Shown here in pieces: positions 1 through 11,415 of a stretch of 64,000 nucleotides of DNA. The notes under the pieces are model-generated. The model was not told the DNA's origin and did no database searches. It worked only from the letters and a program-made list of their open reading frames with translations. The stretch's first letter is position 1. Each line of letters opens with the position of its first letter. Source of the DNA: Liquidambar formosana. Its lineage: Eukaryota > Streptophyta > Magnoliopsida > Saxifragales > Altingiaceae. The stretch covers positions 10,186,107 through 10,250,106 of the forward strand of contig CM077823.1 in NCBI GenBank assembly GCA_039720395.1, in the 5' to 3' direction. The position numbers and the translations under genes are program-made.

Positions 1-2
1 AA

Positions 3-3000
3 AGCTACAATTCCAGCGAAGATGGAAGCTATGTGTCCAGCGAAAATGAACGACAGCAGCGTAAACGGCGAAAGACAAAGGAAACCCTAAAACAAGATCA
101 AATCAGCGCCATGCCAGATTCAATTCTCCTCCACATCCTCTCCTTTGTGCCCACCAAAGAGGCCGTCAAAACCGGTACGTTATCGCGAAGATGGCTAAAC
201 CTCTGGACTTTTGTCCCAAACCTGCATTTCACTTGCATCTCTTTCCACTCCCACGACATAAGCAAGTTTGTCACTGTTGTCGATCAAACCCTAACTCTCC
301 ACAAGGGTTGCGGCCTAAAAAAATTCACAGTCAATTTCGAGTACGAGAACTCTTTTGCTTCCCACGTTGACTCGTGGGTTCGTTTTGCGACGAGGGCCAA
401 TGTGGAAGAGCTTTGCCTCGATCTTTATGGATTGCGAGACCCTAGTGTAAATGAAGATCATTATGCATTGCCTCAGGATTTATATACGAATTCGTCGATA
501 ACCAAATTGAGTGTGTCATTCTGCGATATTGTGCTTCGTGGCTCAATTGGTTGGAAATCGCTCAAGAGTTTGTCCATTAGGTTTACCAGGTTGAGTGAAG
601 ATGTGATTCAAAAGATATTAGTAGGGAGTCCAGTGCTGGAATTTTTGGATCTGGATGGATTTATTGGCTTCAATCGTTTGGATATTGGTTCGGTGAGTTT
701 GAGAAAATTGGTGGTGAGAGATTATTGGGATTTAACGAGAGAAGGAGTTTACTCGTCACTGGAAATTTCTGCTCCTAATCTTCAATCGTTAAGCATATTG
801 GGGAGAATGTGCCGGAAGAAGTTTAGGCTGATGAATATTCAATCTCTGGTTGAGTGTAACCTGAAATTTGGGTTAGAAGTTTATTATGAAGACAGTGACA
901 ATGATTTTGCAGTGCATCGAAAAAGTGTTAAGAGAACTTCTTGATAGGCTTCGTCATGTTAAAAAACTGACGATGGGGTATTGGTGTATTCAGGTTGGTT
1001 TTTCTTGGCATCTCTCAGCACTGAAAAATAATTATACGCTTACAGGTCTTGGTGAAGTTTGGTTTTTTTTTTTTTTTTTTGTTAAAAAAAAAAAAAGAAG
1101 CTGCTTTTATATTAATTTTCCTTTTCTTTTATCTTTTTTCTATTCAAGCCTGCATATAGAATATAGAATATCATTGTATGATTTCATCAATCAGGTATTT
1201 CAAAACATGAATTTTAGGAGGTATGTTTTAGTTAGCTTACCAAGTCAAAGATATATACTTGTTATTCCTAGTTTGGAAAATATAGTTTACTTCAAGATGT
1301 CCACAGAAAACCAGTGTGCAATTTACAAAAGATAGTTTAAATGATATTCTCTAGTATTTAAGCCCGAAGTTGTACTACACAACCCCTAGCACTGCCTAGG
1401 CTGATGAATCATATTTGGGAACTTGTGATTGCTTACTCACTCACTTCTATACATTTCTGTGGTCAGGCAATCTTATAGGACAGAGTCTTAGTTCTCCCAA
1501 GGTCCTAGGTATAAAATTTGCTTAAGAAACACAAAAATGTAACGATAATTGAAGTATGAAAACTAGAAATGCTTTTAACATTGAAAGGAACTGAGTACAT
1601 GAAGTGATTGGAAGTTGAAATGACAACTGAGAATTGAAATATACGAACAAAGATTTGAGTGCGAAATAAAAGCTGGATTATAGAATGTTATAAATCAAAG
1701 ACTAATTTCTTAAGTAGGTGCTTGATTGTGATGCCAAGTACCTCTTCTTTCCCTTAGAAATTATGATTTATAGGTGCTGGAATATCCTCCATCGCCACAA
1801 CTCTGTGGGGTCATGGGTATTCTTTGGCTGGACAGGATATACCTTAACCTCTATTACATGCCAGCCTATTATTTTCTCATTCTAACGCCCCCACTTGTTC
1901 TTTTAAGTGGCTGCACTCTTGATTCCAAATTCCCACTACTTCAGACTTTGACCCATTAAAAACTTCTGCCACTTGTTTTATCAAAAATAAACATCCCCTT
2001 TTAATATCACTGGCCTACTTTAATTAGGTACATGATTTGTACCTGGCTAGCTCCCTCTAATCCTTGCACAACCTTTCCTTCGTGGCTTTCCTTATTGGTT
2101 CTCTTCTTTCCTCTCTTCCTTATCCAGCTGTCCCCTTTTTGCTAATTATGAATTTCCCTGTGTGGCTTTTCCGGTGTAGACATCATTGGTCCAGTTTTTG
2201 AGTTTTGTGTTATTGAGTTAAAATACAAAATACTTTTGTGCGATGACCTTGCAATGTTTTTCACCCATTTTTGTGCCATACAATGTCTAATGGCACAATC
2301 CATGCATCCCAGATTGGAGCAGATTCCTCTTGGGTGTAACTTTTGGAAGTTGTTACAAGTCATTTTTTGTCCTCATCAAGAGTGGTCTTGATTGCAGAAT
2401 CTTCCAGACTAGATGGGATTATTGGCTTCTGTAATGAGGACTGCCGTGGTCTTAGAAGTTTCTTGATTGTTAAAAATGTGATATTTATTGCATGTATGTA
2501 GGGTGTATATTCAATGCTGCAGCGTATTATATTTTTATTTTGTTAAACTTTTTGCTGAATTTTGCCATCATTAGGAAAACTTCTGCTTGCATATATTTTT
2601 CACACAGTTTATTAGTACATTTATCTATAATAATTTGGCTGTATCTTAATTGTGTGTTTTTTTTTTTTTTTGGCTTCTTGCTTTGCTGGGCTTAGGTTCT
2701 ATCAATGTTGGAGTTGAAAGGTGTGCTGTCCCCACTATCCAAATGCAACTGTTTAATATTAGATACCCTCATCAACAAATGTGATGTCCCTGGGATAGCA
2801 GGCCTGCTACAAAGTTCACCTAATCTGGAGACATTAGTCATAAACATGACCGACCCACTTTACGATTCGGACCCACTTTACGACTCGGAGGTGTGTTTTC
2901 CCTGAACTATTCTCCCATTTCTTGTCTCTCAGAATCATTGGCTGAGGTGTACTTGGAAGGAATTATAAATTAAGAATGATTTCTAATCAATCTCTTTTCA

Positions 3001-3683
3001 TCTGGTTTTATGATTCCACTCTGTCTCTACTTAGTGTTGAAGTGATTTCTTGTGGAAAATGTTATTGTTCCATTTCTTGTGGAAAAAGTTGAAAGAAGCT
3101 ATTGTGGAAGTTGGAAGTTTAAGTTTTCTGTAGGAACTATATGCCCGATATGATTTCATCTTCAAATTTGTCCCTTAAAAAATTAAAAATGACATGAACT
3201 AGTCTTTTTTTCATTTTTTCTCCCTGTGCTGGGAGACATACGAACTAAGTCATTTGGTGATCATTAGTAGTCATTTTTTCTTGAAGTTCCTTTCTTGGTT
3301 CCCCTAGAAGTAAACAACATGGATTTCCATATATTTCAATAAAAATTTTAGATTAATGATATCTTCATTTACAGGATGATAAATTTTTCCGGAGAACTAC
3401 TGGACATCGGAAAAGGGGAGTTCTAAAAGTTCTGCACTGCATCTCAAGATTCTTCAAATTTTTGGCTTCGATGTGTGGTGTTCTCATTATAGATACGCAA
3501 TCCAACTTGTACAGTTTGTGCTTCAGAAGGCAACAGCGCTAAAGAGGATGATCAAGCGGAAAAGGAGGGTTCTAAAAATGGGATAATCATCCGGAATATA
3601 TGCCAAAGAAATTATTCGAAGTGGCTCAAGAATTGCTAAGCTTACCAAGATTCTCACCCCATGCAGTAGTTAAATTCATGTGA
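3..3683 (+). pseudogene. F-box/LRR/FBD protein gene, frame-broken, 5' end outside window
   Basis: Plant F-box proteins of this class join an SCF E3 ubiquitin ligase through the F-box and recruit substrates through leucine-rich repeats and a C-terminal FBD domain. Exon 1 (to about 993) is open to the left window edge, so the real ATG probably lies upstream; the GTG at 33 is not a credible plant start. It encodes a basic lead, the F-box (MPDSILLHILSFVPTKEAVK, from 111, then SRRWLNLW) and leucine-rich segments. Exon 2 (about 2696-2890) lies between a cttag acceptor and a gag/gt donor and reads NLETLVINM. Exon 3 (3375-3683) contains FBD residues such as ENYW and HLKILQIFGFDVW. Three single-base breaks are inferred: an extra A in the A-run near 919-923, a missing base near 3390, and one near 3583 (at the TAA), after which HPEYMPKKLFEVAQELLSLP continues in another frame to TGA 3681-3683. 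They leave no continuous product. Exon limits are inferred from splice motifs and family resemblance. Three sequencing errors cannot be excluded. Confidence 0.82.
2852..2887 (+). repeat. 18-bp tandem duplication inside F-box exon 2
   Basis: Two adjacent 18-base units (2852-2869 and 2870-2887) differ by one base (t/c) and duplicate the codons for DPLYDS. The reading frame is kept, so this is a six-residue repeat just before the exon 2 donor. Confidence 0.9.
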
Positions 3684-4140
3684 TCAAGCTTTTTGATACC
3701 CCATCTCTATCCTCTTCTCTTGATGACATTTATATTTGCCTTTGTTATACATACTTTATAGTTGTTATACAAGTGGTTGAATAGCATGTCAACTGTTTTA
3801 TTTTGATCAAGCTTTTCTACGCCCCATCTTTTTTTTTTTTTTTTTTTTTGTCATTATAAAATATCTGCAACCCTGCTGCTACTACTGTGAGATACATTTA
3901 GGTGTTGCTTCTATGCAAGCGGTCCTGCAATTTTTTTTCCCCAGCTTTTCAGTACAACCAAATATGGACTATTATGAATTTTCTTATATTGCTCTTCATT
4001 ATTTGTTCAGATGTATGAATGTATTGCATATATATTACGCAACGTACCTCACTTCAAGATGGGTATTGAGCTAGACATTGTAGCTCTTTACACCATGTAT
4101 GGATTCCATTTTTCCTAGTTCGTCTGCAGTTAGAATACCC
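3684..4140. other. intergenic, no gene seen
   Basis: AT-rich 3' flank of the F-box pseudogene. It holds a T-run near 3829-3849 and a repeated phrase (gatcaagctttt) at about 3681 and 3806. No coding signal is visible. Confidence 0.6.
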
Positions 4141-4149
4141 TTATACAGT

Positions 4150-4400
4150 TATCGGAAAGTTATCGGAAAGATTACAATAGAAATATATGTAAAAAAGGAT
4201 TGGAACAGGAGGAGAGAATCCATATAGACATGAATATTCTTGAAACCATTGGAAGTTGCCCTGGCTAAAGCAATAGCCACTGCCAAAGCCTTCTGCATGT
4301 AGAGGAGAGGCACCACAGATCGATCTGGACACTTCAACCAAAGCTTGGTGAACATCTTTTTCCCAAGCCCTATCCACTAAAAGTGTAAAACATATCATTT
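4150..4400 (-). pseudogene. RNase H-like (RVT_3 type) fragment
   Basis: Two overlapping minus-strand frames together read like the plant RNase H-like domain found in LINE-type reverse transcriptases and in solo RVT_3 proteins. One frame supplies the upstream part ending in the residues HAE. The other continues with ALAVAIALARA and then NIHVYMDS, matching the family pattern of an acidic residue, an alanine-rich helix and a strand ending in DS. A frameshift near the junction and the short length (about 85 codons) make it a relic. The assignment rests on the motif pattern only. Confidence 0.45.
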
Positions 4401-4490
4401 TCACGCATTTTGTGCTATTTTCAAATAAATGATATACTATCCATATCTATATATCTTATTTATGGGATATAATAAACCTGTCAATGGAGG

Positions 4491-5128
4491 TAGGGCTGCA
4501 AACAAGCCGAGCCGAGCTTTGGAGTGTTCAAGCTCGACTCAACTAAAAGCTTGTTTATTTATAAACAAGCCGAGCCTTAAACGAGCTTAATTTATTGTGT
4601 TCAAGTTCGGCTCATTAAGATTTAGAAAAGCTTAGGCTCTGCTCAGCTCGTTTAACTAAACAAGCTGAGCTTGAGCTTGAGCTCAAGCTCGAGCTCATGT
4701 TCAAGATTGGTTTGATCTCGTGAATGTGAGTTTTAAACATTAAGATAAAAGTTCACAAACCTTAAAAATCTTCATTGGATAAGTATAAGATATAACTACT
4801 AAGGAAATATTATCTCTTTCATGTTAATTGGTCCACTCTTCAAAGAGAAGCCAAAAATAAATCAGGGTATTTATACAAACCCCTTAATGAGCCTACAAAT
4901 AAGCTATTTTACGAGCCTATTCGCGAGCCTATTCACGAGTCCTTAACAAGCTTGTTCACAAATATAAATGAGCTGAGCCATGGTCTACTCAAGTTTGGCT
5001 CGTTTAATAAACGAGCCTAGTATTCAAACTCAGACTTGGCTCATTTATTAATTGAACGAGCTTGAATGAGCCTTTATTGAGCTTGTTTACGAGTTGTTCG
5101 CGAACGACTTAATTCATTTGCAGCCTTA
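4491..5128. mobile_element. hAT-type non-autonomous element (MITE), 638 bp
   Basis: Terminal inverted repeats TAGGGCTGCAAA and, at the right end, the complement of TAAGGCTGCAAA (one mismatch) are flanked by a perfect 8-bp duplication AATGGAGG (4483-4490 and 5129-5136). An 8-bp duplication with such termini is the hAT signature. The interior is made of many inverted and direct copies of GAGCTTGAGC/GAGCCGAGC-like words, which gives strong folding potential. No transposase is encoded. Confidence 0.9.
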
Positions 5129-5136
5129 AATGGAGG

Positions 5137-5684
5137 TGATATATTTTTATCCTAAGATATTATCTCATTTAAAAATAACATTGAAATAAAAAATTGTCTA
5201 AGAGACCATCTTCCCACTTCAAACAAAACAACAAAGACTCTTTGTTTATTCAATAATCCTATCAAATTCATCCTTTTAATCCGGCATACCAAACATTACG
5301 TAAGAGTTTTTTATACAGATTTGGAAAATTGGATAGCGTCAGTCTTAGTCTCAAAGCATAGGCATGGGATTGAAACGACACCATCAAACACGCAGCAATT
5401 TCTCCCTTTCCAGATGTTGAAATGTGAAGAACAGGACCCGATTTAAATTTTAAACAATATTGGTGGGTTTCTCTCTCACTCTCTCTTATTATTTTATGGA
5501 ATTTTAAGCCATAGTCTCATAGTATGAGAGGTTTTTTCACACTAACTCCAACAAATTTGTCCTCAACACAACTACCGACGATGGGTGAGAAGTGTTGATA
5601 CACACCATCTTGACGAGCTTGGTTGAACACCGTCACTCCAAAATCAGATTGTGAAGCCTGTTGCACCCGAAACCCATTCCACCC
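5137..5684. other. intergenic, no gene seen
   Basis: AT-rich sequence between two small transposons, without a coding or structured signal that I can support. Confidence 0.5.
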
Positions 5685-5800
5685 CAAAAAGCTTGATTAA
5701 ATTACACTAATACCTCACACATAGAACATTTCTTCCAAACAAGGACTTCAAACATTCATATGAGTACAGTTGTACAACATTCTATAAAACTAACATATGC
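5685..5800 (+). repeat. direct repeat, copy 1
   Basis: About 115 bp, beginning AAAAAGCTTGATTAAATTAC, that recurs at 6354-6462 and continues beyond the Mutator-like element at 7011-7035. Copy 1 is uninterrupted and so approximates the pre-insertion state of copy 2. Confidence 0.7.
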
Positions 5801-5815
5801 TCAATAACTACTTAA

Positions 5816-6035
5816 GGCCATGTTTGTTTGGTTGGAATGGAATGGGTGGGAATGGAATCTGATTCCATACTTAAAATAATCTGAAATGAAATGAGATTGA
5901 AATAAATATTGCGAAATGAATATCATTATTATTCACTACTACTATTTGATTTCATTCCCATTTAATTACCTCATCCAAACATATTGTTTGGAATGAATTG
6001 GAATGAGATTCCATTCCAACCAAACAAACATGGCA
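5816..6035. mobile_element. PIF/Harbinger-type (Tourist-like) MITE, 220 bp
   Basis: Near-perfect terminal inverted repeats of about 27 bp (GCCATGTTTGTTTGGTTGG at the left, its complement at the right) are bounded by the 3-bp duplication TAA (5813-5815 and 6036-6038). Small size, a G-rich terminus and a TAA target fit Tourist-like MITEs. No coding capacity. Confidence 0.85.
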
Positions 6036-6353
6036 TAAGAGTTACGCTTTTATTTTATTTTTTTGATGAGCAACTACTTAAGAATTCAACTTAAAAATAT
6101 GGTTGCTCGAAATATCAACTTAAAAATATGAACTTTATATTTTTATTAGGGCAATTTTAACTTGAAAAATGTATATATATATTTGAAATATTTTTGACAA
6201 ATATAGTTGTATACTAGTATGGTGGTGAAGGGTGCCATTGCTCGATCCCAAGGCTTTAAACTGGAAAATCTAGAATCTTAACCAACTCATACTAGCATGA
6301 GATGTGTGGCAAGCGTAAATGTCATCAATAGAACAGTTTAAAGATGGGGGTCT

Positions 6354-7035
6354 CAAAAAGTTTGATTAAATTACGCTAATACCTCACACATAGAACACCT
6401 CTTCCAATCAAGAAGCTCAAATATAAATCAAGAAAAGTTCAAACATTCATGAGTATAATATTGGCTAAATTGCACTTAAGGGTCTAAAGTTTGGCTCAAG
6501 TTTCATTTTAGGGTCTAAAGTTTAAATCGCGTCAATTCAGTACCCGAATTATTAGTTGAGTTGCAATTTGGGATCTATTTTTAGAATTTTCAGTATTATC
6601 CCTATTTTTCCCTTTTTATGGGTTTGAAAACCCTATTTTACCCCTATTAACATTTAATAAACTTTTATATTTTAATCATATTTGAATTACTGTCTACCAT
6701 CATATTTTTGTTTTGTAAATGGAAAATGTAAAGGTTTATTAGATGTTAATAGAGGTAATATAGAGAGAGAAAGAAGATAAGACTGATTCAGATTTGGTTA
6801 AAATATAAAAATTTATTAATTGTTGATAGGGGTAAAATAGGGTTTTTAAACTCATAAAATGGGCAAAGTAGGGATAATATAAAAAATTTTGACAGCAGGC
6901 CCCAAATTACAACTCAATTAATAATTCGGGTACTTAATTGACGCGATTTAAACTTTTGATCTTAAAGTGAAACTTGACCCCAACTTTGGATCCTTAAATG
7001 CAATTTACCCTATAATATTCTATGAAGCTAACGCA
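6354..7035 (+). repeat. direct repeat, copy 2, split by a Mutator-like element
   Basis: Matches 5685-5800 up to about 6462. The remaining homology (attctatgaagctaac, compared with attctataaaactaac in copy 1) resumes at about 7014, on the far side of the 548-bp element 6463-7010. Confidence 0.6.
6463..7010. mobile_element. Mutator-like non-autonomous element, 548 bp
   Basis: Long terminal inverted repeats of about 200 bp begin GGCTAAATTGCACTTAAGG and end with the complement of GGGTAAATTGCATTTAAGG. A perfect 9-bp duplication TATAATATT flanks them (6454-6462 and 7011-7019). A 9-bp duplication with long TIRs is diagnostic of the Mutator superfamily. No transposase is present. Confidence 0.93.
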
Positions 7036-7751
7036 AGGTCAGTTACAGACCCCATCTTGATGAAAAGTAGTATTATAGAAATAAAACTATGATGGTAGAA
7101 ATAAAATTCATTGTAAGCTTGGGATGGAAAGTGGTATTATAGAAACTTGGCGGGTCTTGAATTCAAATGCATATAGTTTTATTTTTAACTAACCCCAGTA
7201 CGTGATTTTTAGAAAATTTTGTATCAAGTATTTTGGAGTTTGACATTTTCTATGTCATAACCATTTTTGTGCCATAGTATAACAATGCAAATTATGCCAT
7301 TTGTTACTAATTAATCATTAGTTGACAATTTGATTAAGCCCAATTTCACCCTTCAACATGTTGCAAATCTATTCTAAATCACTTTCATTAATCCGAAAAC
7401 CAATGGTAAGAGTTAAAATAAATAAATAATTATTCTAGCTAGTATTATCGTATCACCTAAATCCTAATGTCTCTTAAGTGACTTACCAGCTTAAAGGTAA
7501 GTGTTGGTAGTCCGAAAATAGTCCACTTGACGACCAACAGACACTACCAAATCTTCCTCTCTTTGAACATGAAGCTCGCAACTGTGATATAGAACCAACC
7601 TTGACACTAGACCATTTTGCATGATGAATTTGCTAGCACGTACAAACACAAATTTCATAACATATTGAAAGGCAAACCCCGAAACCTTCAACACATTATT
7701 GAAGTACCAGAAACTATATGCTGGTGCTAACCAGAAGCTTGGACTCGGATT
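7036..7751. other. intergenic with one dispersed repeat
   Basis: No gene is seen. The stretch at about 7660-7725 (containing AGAAACTATATGCTGGT) recurs at about 56700-56785 with scattered changes. In both places the minus strand reads residues like PAYSF followed by FN and, further on, FAF-YV, so a decayed coding fragment is possible but unidentified. Confidence 0.4.
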
Positions 7752-7779
7752 TGCTCCTCCTATATATATATAGAAGCTT

Positions 7780-8032
7780 GGACTCGGATTTGGTGCAATT
7801 TTGCACTTTAACTGCACTATGCAGTGGCCGTTGGATAAGTGACATGCTGCAAGGGAAGGCAGGAAATGTTGGGATTTGTTCCATATATTAGCAACTCACA
7901 GCGTTGCACAACTCATGCGGCAAATTCCTCTTTCAAATCCCAGCTGTTTCTGCCTTCTCCTTGCAACGTGTTGCTCATCTGACGGCACTGCACGGTGCAG
8001 TTAAAGTGCAAAATTGCACCACATCCAAATCC
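7780..8032. mobile_element. Mutator-like MITE, 253 bp
   Basis: Inverted ends share GTGCAATTTTGCACTTTAAC in opposite orientation and start GGACTCGGATTTGG. The flanking duplication is ATAGAAGCTT (7770-7779 and 8033-8042, 9-10 bp). It sits inside LTR-like repeat copy A. Copies B (about 34205) and C (about 60235) run straight through this site without the insert, which confirms the boundaries. Confidence 0.85.
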
Positions 8033-8042
8033 ATAGAAGCTT

Positions 8043-8385
8043 ACCCCAAGCCTTTCAATACAGATCCAATTCCATTCTTTTATTCTCTATTTATATATTA
8101 CTCTAATTTCTATGGATATTAATATATATTTTAATTATTTCATTTTGTTGTGATTGGGTTGTTCGCCTTCTCTAATTATGCAAATTAGAGGAGTAATAGC
8201 AATGATTAGGTTGTTGTATCCAGAACACAGTAGGCATGTAGAAGCTATTGTTCCGGATTTTATTTGTGATGGTGTGAACCGTCTTAAAGAACGTGGCTTG
8301 GTTCATGCCGCAACCCAATGTAATTTATTTCACGTACTTTACTTTTTAAGAGATAAAATTTGTATTTGGTTTCAATAATTTTTAA
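8043..8385 (+). mobile_element. LTR remnant, copy A of the A/B/C family
   Basis: This stretch matches 60246-60585 (copy C) and 34216-34557 (3' LTR of copy B), including TAGAAGCTATTG and the phrase ACCCAATGTAATTT. In copy B the homologous block follows a polypurine tract and ends in CA, so the family is an LTR retrotransposon. Copy A keeps only LTR and some downstream sequence. The short ORF here (from about 8154) is also present in C and B and is not judged a gene. Confidence 0.65.
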
Positions 8386-8670
8386 GACTAGGTAGTCATT
8401 AAAAGAAAATAAGTGCAACTATTGATCCCTTAAAAATGTTTATGGCACTGTTTGATTGCACTTATTTTAAAAAATTTTTTTTTGCTTTTGAAAGAAAAAA
8501 GTTATAAAAGCAAAAAGTATTGATTGGTTCAAGGAACTAAAAAGGACTTTAAGAAAGCAAAGAGCAAAATATTGGATTTTAAGCAAAAGCAATGAAGATT
8601 TGCCTCTAAAAGTAATTTTTATCTTTTGGACGAGTTTGACCTTAACTTGAAAAATTCATGATCAAGAGAA

Positions 8671-9176
8671 TGTTAAAATTATTTATGGTCCACATGATAC
8701 GGTCTATGTGGCACATCACATGGTAATCCTATTTGGTTTGGGGTTTTATTAAATATTTAATACATCATTAATTAAAAGGCTTTTATTTTATTGGTCACAA
8801 GGGAGAAGTAGTTCCTTATTGGTCTTCTTCATGGGTGAAAAAACATAACGTTTTATATACACCTTTTCACAAAAGGTTTAACGTTTGGAAACCGGTCCCC
8901 TATGTGCCTATAAAAGATGTACAAAATCCCATCATTTTTGTAATTAAAAAGAACAACACGTTTAAAGTTTTTTGATATGCAAAAGGCTAAGAGAGAGAAT
9001 TCGTTTTTCCAAGAAGATTGTTGATTTTCTGTTATTCAACACTTGTATTCATGGATCAATGTATATCTATTAATTTCCACATTAATGTAAATTGTGAAAA
9101 ACATGATAGTTCCAAGTTTTGGGATTTATTGTTTGTGTCTATTGATGTTCAATCATAGACCATGATTTAATTTACA
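8671..9176 (+). repeat. 5' LTR of copia 1
   Basis: Starts TGTTAAAATTATTTATGG and ends TTTACA. Its partner is 14781-15288. Confidence 0.95.
8909..8915 (+). promoter_or_regulatory. TATA box of copia 1 5' LTR
   Basis: TATAAAA, also present at 15021-15027 in the 3' LTR, after the shared phrase accggtccc. It is the likely promoter for the genomic RNA. Confidence 0.6.
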
Positions 9177-9178
9177 TG

Positions 9179-9190
9179 TGGTATCAGAGC
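9179..9190 (+). promoter_or_regulatory. primer binding site of copia 1
   Basis: TGGTATCAGAGC, complementary to the 3' end of initiator tRNA-Met, two bases after the 5' LTR. Standard for plant Ty1/copia. Confidence 0.93.
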
Positions 9191-9405
9191 ACTACAGTTT
9201 AAGAACTTTCATGTTTTTCCTCCATTAATCATTTTTGTATTAATAACCGTAAGATGGTGTGTGCCGACTCACAGTCGACCCATGACCGCAATGTTTCATG
9301 TTTCCAATTCTGGGAAATGAGAAACTGTACACCCAGTGGTTGTGTTCGTATATATGATCACCATGAAATGCATCATTATTATATATATACATATATATCT
9401 ATATA

Positions 9406-9438
<33 letters not shown>

Positions 9439-10335
9439 GAATGGGTGTACGGTCATTAATGTTTTTTTGGCAGAATGCATGCCAAGCATGGTTATATGAA
9501 GTCATATGGTTTTCAAAGCCTGATTGCTTGTTTATTTATTAAAGAAATGATTTTATAGCGGGACCGTACAATGTGAATAAAAAAATAAATAAAATAAAAA
9601 AGAGACTGATGTTGCAAATTAGTTTAAGGACCGTAAATATGAACATATCCATTGTTTGGGTAAAAATCATGTCTTTTGTAGCATGTTTACATGAATGTGA
9701 TATTATTTTATTAACATATACAATAGTTGTTGGTAATAGGCATAATGGTTGGAAAACCAATTCTGTATTAGAGGAAGAACATGTATTTTTATATTATTTT
9801 ATAATCATGTTGTCTTCTTTTAAGTTACTTATTTTTCCATAAAGTTACATGGATTATTATTTAGTGCAAATGACGTTCATTATATACAGTGTACATTAAT
9901 CAGTCTTTGATATAATAATGATGATAATTATTATTTTATAATAATATTATGTCAATTTATTTCTAATTACAATCTCCATGTTAATTATTGAGACGTAATA
10001 TATGTATGGTATTTCGATTTAATGTCTATAATATTGAAAAGTTTTGGTAGTCGTCAAAGTGGCCCAACTAGAAAGACGTATGGATATTAAATCGTATTAT
10101 TGGCACTAAATAATTGTACCCATATTATAATTACAGTTCTTTAATTATAAGGTTAAGGATTAACCCAAAGGTAATTCTTTTATGAAAAAATTATTGAACT
10201 TGTAATAGGATTATTAGTATTTTAATTGGTATTAAAATTAAATACCTAAAGGTATGCATTCATCCAATTGTTATTAAAAAATCATCACTTATGTTTATTA
10301 TTAGAATACATTTTTATCCTAACTTATGATTAAAC
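9191..10335 (+). other. leader of copia 1 with AT microsatellite
   Basis: About 1.1 kb between the primer site and gag. It holds an AT/GT microsatellite at about 9378-9438, which creates meaningless ORFs on both strands. No gene is seen. Confidence 0.6.
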
Positions 10336-11415
10336 GTGTTGATAACTCGAAGCATTAATTTAGTGAGCATTTATACTATTGCAGTGTCTATTCCCGTTTC
10401 GCTACATTCGCATGCTTTGTCTGTTCTGTTACTTAATGGAACAAATTTTTCAGATTGGCGTGAACAAGTTCAATTTCACTTAGGTGTACTAGGTCTTGAT
10501 TTAGCATTCCAAACTGAAAAACTCGCTGCCATTACTAATACCAGCAATGTGGATGAAAAGGCTTTAAGTAAGGCCTTGGAAAAATCGAACAGATTAAGTA
10601 TCATGTTTATGCGAATGACTATAGCTAACAACATTAAGTCGACTCCTCCCACAACTAATAATGCTAAAGAATTTCTAAAAAAGTGTGGAAGATCCTTTCT
10701 GATCTGCTAACAAGTCCCTTATGGGGACATTAATGGCTAAACTTACCACCATGAATATGATGGGACACGAGGAATGCACGAGCATATCCTTGAAATGACG
10801 AATCTGGCTGCAAAATTGAAGTCTTTAGGGATGAATGTGGATGAGTTCTTTCTTTTACAATTCATATTGAATTCTTTGCCTTCTCAATATGGTCCATTCC
10901 AAATCCATTATAATACAATTAAAGATAAATGGAATGTAAATGCGTTGGTAAGTATGGTTGTTCAAGAAGAAGCGAGACTTAAGCAACAAGGACATAATTC
11001 AATTCATCTCACTCAAGGAGCCGGAAAAAAAGGAAAAAGGTCAAGAAAAGGCATGAGACAAGGACCATACAAGGGAAATGAGCCTACTCAAGAAACCCAC
11101 ACTCATAAGAAGGAACCTATGAATAACAAATGCCACTTTTGTAAAAAGTCGGGGCATTTTCAAAAAGATTGTCAGAAACGTAGAGAATGGTTTGAAAAGA
11201 AAGGTAAGCCTTCATCTTTCGTATGTTTCGAATCAAATCTTGCTAAAGTTCCTTCTAATACTTGGTGGATTGACTCGGGTGCAATTGTTCATGCTTCAAA
11301 TATGATGCAGGGATTCTTTACAACCAATACTTTAAATCCAAATGAAAAATTCATATTTATGGGGAATCGGGTCAAAGCTCAAGTTGAAGCCATGAGAACT
11401 TTTCGTTTATTTTAG
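10336..11415 (+). pseudogene. copia 1 gag (capsid, zinc knuckle) and start of protease
   Basis: The capsid protein packages element RNA. The first part contains LNGTNFSDWREQVQFHLG, the usual N-terminal capsid motif of plant copia gag. The frame breaks between about 10710 and 10774, then continues with a UBN2-like capsid region (FILNSLPSQYGPF). A CX2CX4HX4C zinc knuckle (CHFCKKSGHFQKDC, 11131-11172) follows. It runs directly into the protease active-site region WWIDSGA (DSG at 11272-11280). The codons up to the N-terminal motif may not be the true start; no confident ATG was found. Another frame break occurs at about 11405-11436. Confidence 0.85.

Noticed and set aside
1070..1335. ORF continuing from the F-box frame through a T-run (886-1335)
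   Set aside because: Only its first part (to about 993) matches the family; after the gt donor it is intron with homopolymers.
8154..8378. Conserved small ORF, also at 60360-60587 and 34386-34592
   Set aside because: Similarity is explained by the LTR repeat family; frame and length are not kept among the copies.
9179..9190. tRNA-Met gene fragment
   Set aside because: Only the primer-complementary dodecamer is present, as expected for a retrotransposon; no tRNA fold around it.
9254..9505. ORFs on both strands rich in Tyr/Ile
   Set aside because: Produced by the AT/GT microsatellite in the copia 1 leader.
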